Source: Patagioenas fasciata
Taxonomy: Eukaryota > Chordata > Aves > Columbiformes > Columbidae
Direction of reading: 5' to 3'
DNA length: 64,000 nt
NCBI RefSeq assembly: GCF_037038585.1
Contig: NC_092541.1
Coordinates: 6,558,945-6,622,944 of the forward strand
Both the position numbers and the translations under genes were made by a program. The notes beneath the pieces are model-generated. The model saw only the letters and a program-made list of their open reading frames with translations. It had not been told where the DNA came from and did not search any database. Shown piece after piece: positions 1-11,634 of the stretch. How positions within the stretch are numbered: the stretch's first letter is position 1; the number at the start of each line of letters is the position of its first letter.

Positions 1-359
1 TGTGTTCTGATTTGTTTTGGTTTTAGTATGAGCAACGTGAGTCAGAGCTTGTGTCAGCTTTCGTGGTAAGGACTTCTTACCTGTGCTTTCCCTCAGCTCT
101 GACCTATCAATATATATGGATATCTTGCTAAATATCAGTCCTCTTCCTTTATGCATGTTGAAGAACACCTAGTACCAAGGCTGAGTCTTCTGTCATGTAG
201 GAACAACTTTCTTGTCAAATAACTTAATTTCTGAGTTTTATTCTTGATGACAACTTCTGATCATCCACCACAAGAATATATTGAATCTGGGGTAGTCCTT
301 TAATGGGAAACAAAATATGGGTTCAGCATGGCAGACGCTTCACTGTATTAACCCCCTCA

Positions 360-690
360 CGAATATGAGCCTGCAGCGTGCCCAGGTGTCCAAGGAGGCC
401 AACTGCATCCAGACGTGTATCAGAAATCGTGTGGTCAGTAGGACCAGGGCTGTGACTGCCCTGTACTGGGCACTGGTGATGCTGCACCTCGAATCCTGGG
501 GTCAGTTTTGGGCTCCTCACTACAGAAAAGACCTCGAGGTGCTGGAGTGAGTTCAGAGAAGGGCAATGGAACTGGTGAAGGGTCTGGAACACAAATCTCA
601 TGAGGAGTAGCTGAAAGAACTGGGGCTGTTTAGCCTGGAGAAAAGGAAGCTGAGAGACCTTATCGCTCGCTACAGCTGCTTGAAAGGAGG
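360..690 (+). repeat. CR1: CR1 LINE fragment, 3' region
   Basis: The stretch reads like the 3' part of a CR1 open reading frame: the phrases around 480-560 (dated from CTCGAATCCTGGGGTCAGTT) and 595-690 (GAGGAGTAGCTGAAAGAACT, GGGCTGTTTAGCCTGGAGAA) recur in the other CR1 copies of this window. It is 5' truncated, interrupted by stop codons and dead. Confidence 0.85.
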
Positions 691-719
691 TCACAAGCTT
701 TGTGCGTGTGGTTTGTCTT

Positions 720-3700
720 CAGCTCATGCCATTTTGGGCCCACAAATATTAATCATTTTGGATGTAATCTGACTCCAGATCCAGATACATATTTGCAGGT
801 GTGTACAAGCCCACTGGATGTCTGAATTCCCGTCATCATCAAAAAAGAACAAATCCATAAAGTTAATGTAGTATGGAGACTGAATCTACTGAAAAAGTGT
901 GGCTGGCATCTATAGCCAACAGTGACAGCTCAGACACCCACTTCAAATGTCAACATTTGGATATTCTGATCCCTAAAGAAAGATGTTTAGTGTCATTTTA
1001 GATGTCCAGGAGTATTCCATCTGTCCCACAAATGCCATTCCAAAATTATATGAGGTTCTTATAGCTGTTGTAGCTCCTGGTTTTATGTCAGAAATCTCTT
1101 ATCTAGTCTGTGTGAGGAATCCATGCTAATAATCACTTGGTAGATATTGAGACCTTATATGTGATAACTCTGAGATGAAACCAATTGTTCCTGAAGAACA
1201 GAATATCTATTCCAGAGTCTCTGTCTCTCCAACCTTTCATACCTACCAGGAAATTACTCCTACTTATTTTTGGCATAGTGAAACTAATGATGTGATTAAA
1301 TCAACAGTCCATGCCCTCCATTATAAAAATATTATACATCCTCTCAGTATAAGACCTTCAGCTCATATAGTACCTTATTTTCTGGCTACACGAGCAGTGA
1401 TATATGTCTCAAATATGCTTTTACATTTTAAATCAGAGATAAGATTTTAGAAGATAATTAATCAAATCTCTTACTGCCAGTTCATTTTCTCTTTTAATTA
1501 ACTCTGAAAATTTTTTCATTTTTTATATTTTAATTAATGGCTTTTGTACAAATTAAGATGTCAATAAAAACAAACATGTTAATCTTCTGCAAAGAGGTGT
1601 GCCTTGTAATTCTTCCATGGAACTTCAGGCTCTCAAGATAAAAATAAAACAGATGACAGGGAATTAAGAGCACTGTACAATTATGCTGTTAATATTTACA
1701 ATTATTTCTAGGATGAAGGATTAATTTAAGGAGTCGTTCATGTCCTCCCTTTCCAATTACATGTAAGTTTTGAGGATTTAATATGAAGAATTTGATGAAC
1801 AGTTACAGAACATTGCTATTTTGAATCGAATGACAAAAAAAAATTTAAAAAATAAACAAACAAAAACCACAGTGGGTACATTGAAGTCAACCAGGGAATA
1901 ACCTGTCTGATCAGAATTAGGTATCTATAGCATGTATGTCGACATTTAAGAAAAGACCAAGTACACTTCTTTAGCGTAAGGTTAATTACAACCTAGAATT
2001 TTTTTGTCAATAAAGGAGGTCCATACAGATTAGCAAAGATGCAGTAATCAGTATTGCAGTTATCTACATTTCACAAGATGAATTTTATACAATTTCTGAC
2101 ATATAATGTGACTAGAATACTTGATTTTGTGGTTTTTGTTTGATTGATTTTGGTTATTTTATTTGGGGTTTTTTCTTGGTTGATTTCTGTTTCTTATTGT
2201 GTTTTTTCAAACTGCTGAATACAGAAGCAGCAAAGAAAATTAGCTTAGGTCTCAATAAACATATTTACAGGATTAGATGAAAGAAAACCCTCTTAGCCTT
2301 GCTTTTTGGTATCATTTCTCTCTTCACTTCAGATAATTTCACTGTAAGATCTCAAAGGTAACTGCTGCTAGGTTACAAATTACTCCAGAGAATACGATTA
2401 ATTACATTAGTTCCAGTTCATCAAGAACAGAATAGCCGAGGCTGGAAGGGACTGATAGAGAGCCCTTGGGTGGGCTGGAGGGCTACAGAAGAGTCTTTTT
2501 AAAGTGACCCGTGGCTATGGATGTAGAACTGCAAGTTCTGGTTCTCAAGGGGAACTTTAACTGTCACAAATACTTCATCACTTTTGAGATATCTTTGTTT
2601 TTTTAAAGCTTTAGTACAACAATATCAATTTTTCCCTTCATAAGATATTTACAGAAGAAAGCCTGCAGAACACTAGGTACCTGTGTTGAAAAGAGGCCCC
2701 AAATTCATTAGTAGTAAAAGTGTGTTCTTTAAAAGAAAGAAGCTGCTGGTGACACAAGCTGATGGGTTTATTTGCCCTATTCTAAGTTTTGCTTTTCCAC
2801 TCATCTCGGTGCTTTTGATAAAGAAATGATGGGATTTGTGGGAAAAAGTATCTGATGCCTGCAAATCAGCTGGAGTGGCTATGGGAGCAGCTGAGAGATG
2901 TTTGGTGTTTTGTCAAGGCAACTAACATGTGTTCTCTTTAAATATACGGAAGACAGCTCTTTTTTTCTTCATTTTACTAATGGTGTTAATTTGGCTTATG
3001 TAATTCATTCGTGGATTTCTGTATTTGGAGTGGAATTTATCTGCCTTCACTGGGTGTATTTGAACAGGAATACAGGTTCAATTTTTGGTAGAAATCCGCT
3101 ACTTAAAAACCCATCACCTAGGTGCATTGTAGTGTTTTGGAATTCCCTTGCTGTCCTCTGATTGTCACTGCAGAAAGGCTTGGATCTCCCATCGATTCTG
3201 AGTCATATCTGAGAAATGCCTTTGATTACCTAAGGCATATGAAATGAAACTAAAACCTCATTCTTAGGCTAGTGAATCTCATCTCTGTAGTCTCCAAATC
3301 GCTAGTTTCAGAAGATGGATGCCTATGACATATAGGAAAAATGTCTTTGTAGAGGAAGCTGTTTGCCTCCTTTTCCAAGGAAACAGTAGATTTATTATTC
3401 TAGACTTAGATGAGTGACTTTTATATACTTACATTAGGGCATGTGGATTCTAACCTTTTCAGTCATGGAGGTCATCTAGGTTAATAAAGTCAAATATGTC
3501 CTAATAACACTATTATAACAAACTGGAGTAGAAATATTACAGGCAAATCCATGCATGAAAGTAACAAGAGATTTTGATCCAAATTCTGCACATCAGAGAC
3601 TGTTCCTCGCCTATAAAAAATAAGTCTAGACTTTCTCTAAAATGTTTGAAACAATGACTTGAAATTAAACAAAGATGTCTGTGGCAGGAATGCAATTTTG

Positions 3701-4200
3701 CATACCTGTTTTGTTGTTGTTGTTTGGTCAATAACAACCTCAGAACTCATAACTGGTAATCAGTAATTTGCTGGACTTTTTCTTGTAACTTGAATTATGT
3801 CCTCTCGTTTCCCCAGAGAAATTTACAAGGCATTTACAGGAAGTTAATGGAAACTGATGAAAACTTATACTTCTCAGTTCTTCCAGTGAAATCAGGCTCC
3901 CGAACATTACTATTTTGTTCAAAAAACCACAAATATGTAAAACATTATTTTAACCCTTCTGACAAATAGGAAGTGTGTGTGTGGGGAAGTTTTATTTATT
4001 TATTTAGGAATTCCTGAAGTATTTGGACAATGTTTCCTTTCAAAATCCTAACATAGCTTGGCTAGTACTGTCTCTTACAGTCAAAAAATCTCCACTCTTC
4101 TCCCTTTTCCTTCCCCAACTCTGAAATATTCTTGGAAATTATTTGGAAATCATGTTACTGAACAAGAATTTACAGTGAAAGATACCACTAAATCCACCTG
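720..4200. other. AT-rich stretch, no gene recognised
   Basis: I see no coding exon, RNA gene or well-preserved repeat here. A short phrase at about 2425-2460 (GCTGGAAGGGACTGATAGAG) resembles the 3' tail of a minus-strand CR1. The open frames present (for example 1175-1450) are short and have no recognisable motif. Confidence 0.6.
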
Positions 4201-4221
4201 AAAGAAGGGAAATATTCTATT

Positions 4222-5160
4222 TCATTTCCACACAAAATGAATTTTTCTCCATCTTCTTCTCAGGGCTCCTTTCACCTCCTCATTCCTCAAACTATAGATA
4301 ATAGGATTCAATAAAGGAGTCACCACAGTATAAGAAAGTGAGAGCAACTTATCAACAGATGCGGAGTAAGTAGATTTTGGCCGCAAATACATGGAGCTTG
4401 CTGTACCATAGAAAAGAGTCACAACTAAAATGTGTGAGGAGCAAGTAGAAAATGCTTTCTGCTGACCTTCAGCTGATGACATCTTGAGAATTGTGGAAAT
4501 GATACAAATATAGGAATAAAGGATCATTAAAAAGGGACACACAATGGCAAAGCCAGCCACAGCAATGACTTGAATTTCACTTGGGGAAGTGTTACCACAA
4601 AGCAGCTCCAAGAGGGGTTGGATCTCACAGAAGAAATGGTTGATGGTGAGACCACAGAATGGTAAACTGAATGTTCCGATGGTGTGTACTAAGCCTACAG
4701 CAGTGCCGCACAGGTAAGTTCCAGCAACCAGGCCTTTACAGACTCTACTGTTCATAATGATGGTGTAGTGCAAGGGGTAGCATATTGCCACATAACGGTC
4801 AAATGACATGGCAGCCAAGAGAAAACATTCTGCAACTCCGAAGAAAAGGAAGAAAAACATTTGCATTGCACATCCTGTCTTGGAAATACCTATTGTTCCC
4901 ACCATGAGATTCTCAAGAGTCTTTGGGACAATGACTGTCAAATAGCAGATATCCAAACAGGACAGCTGGAGGAGGAAGAAATACATGGGGGTATGAAGGG
5001 TGTTATCCCCATTTATTATCAAAGCAATCGCTGTGTTAGCCATCAAGGTGAAGATGTAAAGAGAAAATAAAACTACACAGAGCAAAGGATGCAAGTGCGA
5101 GACTTCAGAAAAACCCAGGAGTCTGAATTCACTCACTTCACTGAGGTTCACGGGGATCAT
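4222..5160 (-). CDS. Intact olfactory receptor, single-exon GPCR
   Basis: A 312-residue single-exon frame with all hallmarks of a class A odorant receptor, predicted to sit in the ciliary plasma membrane of olfactory neurons and signal through Golf. Visible motifs: an N-glycosylation site NLS at residues 5-7, LHTPMYFF at 55-62 (intracellular loop 1), the conserved Cys at 97, MSFDRYVAICYPLHY at 118-132 (end of TM3), KAFSTCSSHI at 235-244 (start of TM6) and NPIIYSLRN at 285-293 (TM7). The start at 5160 gives the usual short extracellular N terminus and the usual total length. The sequence looks closest to family-10-type receptors; that subfamily label is an inference. Neighbouring receptor copies are decayed, so this may be the only working gene of the cluster in view. 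The ligand cannot be told. TM1 has AN in place of the usual GN pair at 41-42. Confidence 0.93.
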   Translation of the reverse strand: MIPVNLSEVSEFRLLGFSEVSHLHPLLCVVLFSLYIFTLMANTAIALIINGDNTLHTPMYFFLLQLSCLDICYLTVIVPKTLENLMVGTIGISKTGCAMQMFFFLFFGVAECFLLAAMSFDRYVAICYPLHYTIIMNSRVCKGLVAGTYLCGTAVGLVHTIGTFSLPFCGLTINHFFCEIQPLLELLCGNTSPSEIQVIAVAGFAIVCPFLMILYSYICIISTILKMSSAEGQQKAFSTCSSHILVVTLFYGTASSMYLRPKSTYSASVDKLLSLSYTVVTPLLNPIIYSLRNEEVKGALRRRWRKIHFVWK

Positions 5161-5164
5161 CCTC

Positions 5165-6160
5165 CTCTGGTACCTAGTACAACTATTCCCTCTTCATTTT
5201 ACAGCTCAGTAGTTGATGAGGTTGTAAACAGTTAGGCAAATAGGTAATCAAAATACAATTGACTGAATAGGCAAATAGATGAGTAGCATTTAGAAATCAT
5301 GCAGATTTTGAAAATGTCTTCTGAATGGATTATAAAAGTTTCTAAAGAAAATCAGGCAATCTTACCCACATAATTTTGTCTCTTTTTTTTTTTTTCTTCT
5401 TTCATAACATTACCTTTGAAATGTGCACGTTTACTACTGTCTTCAAACTCTCAGCTAAATTTTTTACACTGTAGAATAAGAAAAAGATTTGTTTATAGCA
5501 GATACATTTTTATGGACTAATCACTTCCAAGTTCCAAGAGCATCAGTACATCAGCAGCAGCATTTGAATATCACACAGATAATTTCTCTGTTACGTAAGT
5601 GGTCTGCTCCAGGGGACGATTGCTGCTCCCAATGTCAATTGGTACAAAGTGTCTTATGACTACATTAATGGCTAGGATACACAGCATGAGAAGGGTTAAA
5701 AGGCCACTAAAGACAGGCTTTGCAAGGCTTTACTTGTGGGATACACAGCTGACGGCAGTCATGTTTTCTGAAGTTACCTTGTGGAGATGGTGGTTGAAGA
5801 AGAAGAAGAAAGAGAAACTAAATGATGAGGTCTCCAGAAAAGCATCTGCTCCGAGGACTCTTTTCAGTGAAGCAGGAGAGATTATTTTCCCCAGCATTAT
5901 ATGCTGTCCACTGGGACTTGCTTGTGCTGATTGGAGCAATAAGGGATAGTTGTTACACATGGGTTTGTTGCTATGCGCGGTGTATGCGTATTAGCTGTAC
6001 TCACAAGCACCCTTTCTGGTCTCTCCAGTTTTAGGTAACTTGGACGACACTTTTGTATAAACCTAGATGTCCTCCTGGAATAACGAGAGCTGTCTTTGTC
6101 TTTGAAGTCATTACTATTACTTCCTGATGCACCCAGATTAATGAGTTATCACATAAGCTC
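5165..6160. other. Intergenic, no gene recognised
   Basis: AT-rich upstream flank of the intact receptor gene. Short open frames at 5599-5949 (plus) and 5730-5960 (minus) show no family motif. Confidence 0.5.
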
Positions 6161-6199
6161 ATGAAGTTTATGCTTTATAATTAAAATTTGAAGGAGAAG

Positions 6200-6440
6200 G
6201 TCTAGGAGTACAGTGCACATGCATTTTGGGATAGAAATACTGCTGGGATAGGGATGCAAGGCTGGGCCAAAAACATAGAATCAAAACTGGTGAGGTTCCT
6301 GAAGTAATGCAAACACTGAATTGTTCCAGGTTCAGTGTCAGAAACAGTGATCCCAGAAGCAATGTAGTACATGTGTTGTAGACCCTCAGAATAACTCAGG
6401 GTGCAATTGCTATTGCTGCTTTTCCCACATGAAAATGTAG
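6200..6440 (-). pseudogene. Possible olfactory receptor remnant, family 51/52-like
   Basis: On the minus strand a stretch reads SNSNCTLSYSEGLQHMYYI, followed by ITVSDTEP and then NLTSFDSMFLAQ. The order and spacing recall TM1 (NCTL), the LHEPMYYF loop, TM2 (VSD) and the ISFDACLAQ segment of family 51/52 receptors. No MAFDRY or later segments are clear, so this is at best a small, very decayed fragment. The match is tentative and could be chance. Confidence 0.35.
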
Positions 6441-6609
6441 AATTAATTTCAACCCCATCACATGATGAACCATCAGTTCCCATAGGCAGGAGTAAAAAAA
6501 TTCTTTGTAGTTCAGTAGCTCTTGAAAATCAGCGAAGAAGAAAAGCCTGATGTAAGTACTTCGTCTTGCAAGGCTTTGATACATGAATACATGTGCTCCT
6601 GACATCTTT

Positions 6610-7600
6610 CAGAAATAAGAAATTGATTTCACAGTTGTCTCTGTTGTAAGTCTCATGTTTTCACAGTTCTCAGAGACCTAACTTCAGGGCCAAAAATCAT
6701 ACAATTGAGTTGGAATTCATTTCCAACCTATTTCCAATTTATTTCCAGGAGTGTGACTGAGCTAATGTGCAGATAAATGACTTCATACATTTGTGACATA
6801 AAAACCTACCACTGACTGTACTTAAATGCTCCATGGATAAATTCTAGAAAATGTTTAAATCATTACTGTCATGAGATTAATAATTTCACTTCATCACATA
6901 TTTCCAGGGCTACATATGTATCACAGTATTTTTCCCATTGCTCTGGCTTTTGAACTCCAGATTAAAGATCAGCAAAAGGGTAACTTCAGTAAATTCATTG
7001 CTCTGAGCTTCCTTGCAGTCTCTTATTATTGCCGAGGGAAGTAACCTACTTTTTAACTGCTAAAGATCCATGTTATGAATACCACCTCCATCCATGATAC
7101 TTTCTAAAGGTTTCTTCATATTCTCAGAACTAAGAAATGTTGCTTCCAAGACTTCTTTTGGAGACTGGATTAATTCACTTGCCTTCAGATATCTAAAACG
7201 TAGACACCTCTTTTTGAGGCATTTGTCTAGATTCTTTTCATGCTCAGTGACAAGGTCTTCTACAAGGTGTTTAAGATCATCCTCAGGTAGGTGAGAATAA
7301 TCATGGTTTAAATTGGACTGTTTCTCCTCTTTGCCTGTAAAGGGAGGCTAAAGCAATTGGCTCAGATACATCACTTTTTATTGTAGATATTGAAGTTAAC
7401 ACCTGATTATTCCCAGCCTATTTTGTGGCACAGTTGGTCACAATCTTTTCCCCTTAATTGTTATGGTTGGTTTTGGGAAATAAGAGGAGCTGGGTGCAGG
7501 TAGCAGAACATCAAAATCATGCTTTCTGATTTGTCTTTGAGAAGTAAGGGGCTCTTTGGAAAGCAACTCAGAGACAGTTTTGATTGGTTAAATGCACTCT
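6610..7600. other. Intergenic, no gene recognised
   Basis: AT-rich sequence between two receptor remnants with no supported feature. Confidence 0.5.
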
Positions 7601-7624
7601 GCAATTTTAACTAGTCCTCTAGAC

Positions 7625-8300
7625 ATAGCTTCCCTATGTTTCAGATCAAAATCTTCTTTAAGTCTGGGTTTTAACTACACAAGCAGTGGCAGAGCCACAG
7701 AATAAAGTCACTACCCTCAGGTGGGAGGAACAGGTAGAGAAGGCCTAGATTTTCCTTGTGGAAGACAACATCTTCCAGACCACCCTGACGATTCTAGAGG
7801 TGACTGTGGCTGTCAGGATGGTGAACGTAATGGCTCTGTCTGGAATTGAGTTAATTTTCTTCATAAAAGAAGGTGGTGCTGTGTTTTGGATTTGTGACTA
7901 AAATAGTGTTGATAACGCACTTCTTAGCTATTGATGAACAATGCTTAATTATTATTAATTTCATGAGATCCACAGAAAGATAAAGAAAACACATCTGTCT
8001 CACTTGGACTGGGATGATAATCACCCATGATCTGGCTTCCAGTTCAGTGCAGAGCTCTTTGTTCATGATCAGTTTGTACTGCAGCAGGCCAGAGATGGCC
8101 ATGTGAGGATGCAGATCAGGGCACCCAGAAGGAGGCATCCTGCAGTACCAAGCAAAACCATGAAATTTATCCAGGCAGGACAACCAATGTCTTCCATCAG
8201 GAAGCTGACCAAATCTTTGGCAGGGGAACCAACATGTAACGTGTCTCCAATAAGGAAAAGTTCCTCAAAAAAATAAATATATATCAGCACAACAGGAAAG
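7625..8300 (-). pseudogene. Olfactory receptor pseudogene broken by an LTR piece
   Basis: Reading the minus strand from about 8290, receptor pieces follow in the right order but in shifting frames: a TM2 end, KDLVSFLMEDIG, a TM3 region with LLGTAGCLLLGALI, then LQYKLIMNKELC and SWVIIIPVQVRQMCFL (TM4). After an interruption at about 7955-7841 come a TM5 end with TFTILTATVT, a TM6 start with STCSSHLRVVTLF (about 7735-7700) and a decayed end. The MAYDRYVAIC motif is garbled, and stops and frameshifts are frequent. The interruption is an LTR fragment, listed separately. Clearly non-functional. Confidence 0.8.
7841..7955 (+). mobile_element. ERV LTR fragment (5' part of LTR)
   Basis: The sequence from TTGAGTTAATTTTCTTCATA through GTGCTGTGTTTTGGATTTGT to TAGCTATTGATGAACAATGC matches, in order, the start of the minus-strand LTR at 12420-12879 read from 12865 down. 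It interrupts the receptor pseudogene between its TM4 and TM5 parts. Only about 115 bases of the LTR remain and its terminal TGTCCTGGTT is missing. Confidence 0.7.
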
Positions 8301-8664
8301 AGTCTTTCATTGTCATGAGGGCAGTGAGACCATTCCCATAATGATCATGGTAAAGAGGACCACAAACAGCAAACCTTTGCAGGTTCGAATGATCAGTAAA
8401 TCTGAACCAAATAAACACACTTTTTGCAGTGTGATTATTTTCAACATTTATGGAGAACGTTCTGTCTGGGAAGGGGAAAAGAGAAAAGAGGAAAAAAAAG
8501 TACTCCTTTAGGTTGCTTAAAGCAATTCTTCTGTTCCTTTATTATTATTTGTGGTCATGAAGGACTGCACACAGGTCCCCTAATCATGCAGAAATGGACC
8601 TGAGAGTCCCGGTAGACAGCAAATTAAGGCTGAGTCAGCAGTGTGCCTTTGCAGCAAAGGTGTC

Positions 8665-9729
8665 TGTCACGGAGGCACCCCGAGGTTCGTTTAAGGGACA
8701 ACAGGGTCCAAACCAACTTTTATTAAACCGGTGAGAAACAGGGTTTTAGCACTCCAAAAGTGACCTAAACACAGGTTCAGATATCAGTTGAGGAAAATTA
8801 TTAAGGGGCAGCAACTAATACAACAGGAGGGCCACAGAGTGCATGCACGTGGCTTCACCAAAACAATGCCGGAGCCGTCCCTGAGTCCCGGAGGAGCACA
8901 CACCGCATGAACACAGTGTGGGGTTATTGTAAAGAGATACACGTACTCATAGTGAGTACAGAAAGTGTACACTCATGATTCTGCGATGGTAAATTCACAA
9001 TAGACTCGCAATCCTGCGAGGGTTAATACACGTGCAAATGTGCACAGAATACTACACGTGCTTATGTAGAAGCACGGGAGGAAAATACACTCACAATTGT
9101 GTGAGGAAATATTTATACACGTGCTCGTATTGAGCACGGAAAGTTACACGTGCAAATGTGCGCAGAAAGTTACACGTGCTCATGTGGAAGTACGGGAGGA
9201 AAATACACCCGCGATTATGTGAGGATTAATTTTACACGTGCTCATATTGAGCATGGAAAGTTACACGTGCACATATGCATGTAAAGGATAAATACACTCG
9301 CAGTCCTGCGAGGAGCAGTTTCACTCACACCCGTGGTGGCGAGGCAAGCGGAGTCTCCATCCTGGGGGGGCTCTTGGCAGCAACATCTCACTCGTGCTCC
9401 GAGAGACCCGCGACAATGGGCGGAGTCTCGACGAGAGTCCCGTTTTTATTGGCTGATCAGATCTGACTGTAGGCATTCCAGAAGCTTCTCTGCACCCCCA
9501 CACCGGCTGTGGGTGCCCCTGAAGCCTCCAAACATCCCCCACACTGGTCACAGGTGCCCAGCGGCTCCCTGGCGCCTCGGCACTGCCTTCTCCTAATGGC
9601 CCTGGCCAGGGTGCTCTGGGGCCAAACAAAAGAAGCTGTCAGCCTGAAACAGCAGAGAGAGGGAGATGTGCCTGCGCCTTCCATGCTGAAGGAGGGAGGG
9701 GGAGAGAGGGGGGTTTGCATCCTGCCACA
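8665..9729 (-). mobile_element. Solo LTR of an endogenous retrovirus, inserted in CR1
   Basis: On the minus strand the element begins TGTGGCAGGATGC (9729) and ends CCTCCGTGACA (8665), the TG...CA ends of an LTR. Flanks are GTGTC (8660-8664) and GTGAC (9730-9734), a 5-base target duplication with one mismatch, and CR1 continues on both sides. A polyadenylation signal AATAAA lies at 8724-8719 on the minus strand, leaving a short R-U5 of roughly 60 bases. There is no internal retroviral sequence, so it is a solo LTR formed by LTR-LTR recombination. The unusual part is a hairpin array in U3 (8935-9320), listed separately. I do not recognise the family. Confidence 0.75.
8935..9320. repeat. Array of about 13 small hairpins inside an LTR
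   Basis: Units of about 25-33 bases start with TACAC, carry a short palindrome and end with GGAAA or a similar run. Perfect or near-perfect palindromes are at 8943-8959 (GTACTCATAGTGAGTAC), 9005-9020 (CTCGCAATCCTGCGAG), 9090-9105 (CTCACAATTGTGTGAG), 9120-9138 (CGTGCTCGTATTGAGCACG), 9238-9256 (CGTGCTCATATTGAGCATG) and 9298-9313 (CTCGCAGTCCTGCGAG). Stem sequence changes from unit to unit, but in the best units both arms change together. Confidence 0.85.
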
Positions 9730-10099
9730 GTGACCAACTGCAACACAGATTGTATTAGAAGGAGTGTAGCCAGAAGGGTGAGGGAAGTGATTCTTCATGT
9801 GTTTTTAGGACTTTGAAGACCCCATCTGCAGTACTGTGTCCAGTGTTTTCCAGGACAAGAAAGACACACACATACAAGAGTACAGCAAGCACCACCAGGA
9901 TGGTTAATGGGCTGAAGGATAAAATGTATGCCAAGACACTGAAAGAACCATGTTTGTTCATTTTTTTAAAATAAGGCAGCTCAGGGAAGGTCATATTTCT
10001 GTCTTCTGCTACCTACTAGGAGGGGTGTAGGGAAGATAGAACCGGACTTTTCTGTGGACTGTACAGGAATAGGACAAGAGTCAACACACACAGCTGGTA

Positions 10100-11175
10100 C
10101 CTTAAACAGTTACTTTAAAATTAAATTATTATTTCCATGAAGAAAACAAATTAAGCTCCTTTGTATATGACATGCTTGAAGAACCCTGTTGGATTAATCT
10201 GTGAAAAAGTGCTGTGGTTTCTCTCATCATTTTTAAGATTCATTTTATCTAAACAGGAAAATAACTCCACAACTGACGCACCAAACCAAACCAAACCAAA
10301 CGAAGCCAAACCAAGAAATATAGGCAGTACAGTTACTTAGTCTGTTCAGCATTTTTACCCTGATCCAGTCATTAAACATTAAACAGCACTAAGACATTTT
10401 TGACATATGTGTGTCTAAACCAATATATTTATCACTGAGATGACAGGATATTTTACTAAGAAATTTGTTTGAAACAGAGCCTGAATTCACCCTTTAGTCA
10501 GATCACATTAATCTTACCTACAAGTCTATACAGTACATGCAAAAATATATACAGTTCATGTGTTATCTGTATTGAAGTAACTAATATGTGTCTAGGTTAA
10601 ACCCATGCTATTTCAGTTTGACTCTCCCCTTGCAAACTGCACGCTCAAGACATAACTGATGTAAGAAATTACAACATAACTGCTTAAGCAAGATACCGCT
10701 AAAAAACTAATGAATCATATTATCAATGTCCTAAATTTGAATTTAAAATTATATACTTTTGCACACTATTACACATGAAAGATACTAATTTTCACCCTTA
10801 GAGGTAATTAATAATGCATGATTGCTATTGAATTATAAACCTTTCCCTAAACAACTTAAAATTAGGGTTCAAGCCCATAGTTCCTTTCCCCATCCTTCCC
10901 CAAAAAGCCTTTTGTACTATGTCATGATGGAAGCTCCAGAGGGTTACCCAAGAGTTTTCCTTCTGGCAGTCAAGGGGACTTGGATCCCCGGATCAGTTTC
11001 ATTGCTGTCCATAAGTGTGCGCACTCCAACTTCTGAAAGATCCTTGCCTCCTGTGTTCTTTACCCAATTTTATATCTCACTTACGGCTTCTTCTGTTTCT
11101 CAACCTGCTTTTCGTTACCTTCACACTTCCCTCTTTTCACCAGAACTCCTCCCAAACAAACCACCAGTGATGCCC
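10100..11175. other. Intergenic, AT-rich; short AACCA run
   Basis: No gene recognised. A short simple repeat of CCAAA units lies at about 10282-10312. Confidence 0.5.
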
Positions 11176-11178
11176 ATT

Positions 11179-11624
11179 GTGTGAGCTGTCACAGGCAGGT
11201 TTCAGGAACAACCACAAACAAGAGATACAATGCAAACACTAAATTTATTTTCATTACCTCCCTAAGCAGGGCATCTCTCAAAAAACACCTGAGCATCTGG
11301 GCAGAGGTACACAAGCAGGAACACAGGCACTGCAGAGCTCTGTCCTTGCTAGATCTACAACCTGCTGGTTTCACCTGTGCATCAGGGATTCACAGAGGTG
11401 CAGTTGTTTTGATCTTTGCCTGCAGCAGAGCAGGAATTTCAAGGGTGTTCAATAAGCTGCTGTTAAGACTTTCATAGGCCTATGTTATCTAAACACAGAG
11501 GTTCTACTTGTGAAGCACAGAAGGCTAAGCAACAATTAGTGTGATATATGTGTTTTTCTACACACCAGCTGCAGTCTCTTGAGCGTATTTACAATTCTCT
11601 CCAATCTTCTGTTATATTCCCACA
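11179..11624 (-). mobile_element. ERV LTR copy (same family as 19.57-20.06 kb)
   Basis: Read on the minus strand from 11624, the element starts TGTGGGAATATAACAGAAG and contains GTAAATACGCTCAAG, CACTAATTGTTGCTTAGCC and TAGATAACATAGGCCTATGA. It then has CACCTGTGTTCC-like and CTCTGCCCAGATGCTCAGG phrases, AAAATAAATTTAG (polyadenylation signal) and TTTGTGGTTGTTCCTGAAAC, ending near CAGCTCACACA. The same phrases in the same order are seen on the plus strand at 19.57-20.06 kb. A CR1 begins just past the boundary at about 11635. Confidence 0.7.
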
Positions 11625-11634
11625 CCCATGTAGA

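Larger units (their letters stand above)
8585..10095 (+). repeat. CR1: CR1 LINE fragment split by a solo LTR
   Basis: CR1 sequence at 8585-8659 (GTAGACAGCAAATTAAGGCT, GAGTCAGCAGTGTGCCTTTG) resumes at 9735-10095 (TTGTATTAGAAGGAGTGTAG, then CATCTGCAGTACTGTGTCCA and AATAGGACAAGAG). Between the halves lies the LTR at 8665-9729. Both halves are diverged and non-coding. Confidence 0.8.

Noticed and set aside
5599-5960. Overlapping frames on both strands upstream of the intact receptor
   Set aside because: I tried to read them as another receptor remnant but no TM motif appeared in order.
8935-9320. CRISPR array
   Set aside because: Repeat units differ in sequence and are each palindromic, there are no constant repeats with unique spacers, and the context is a vertebrate LTR.
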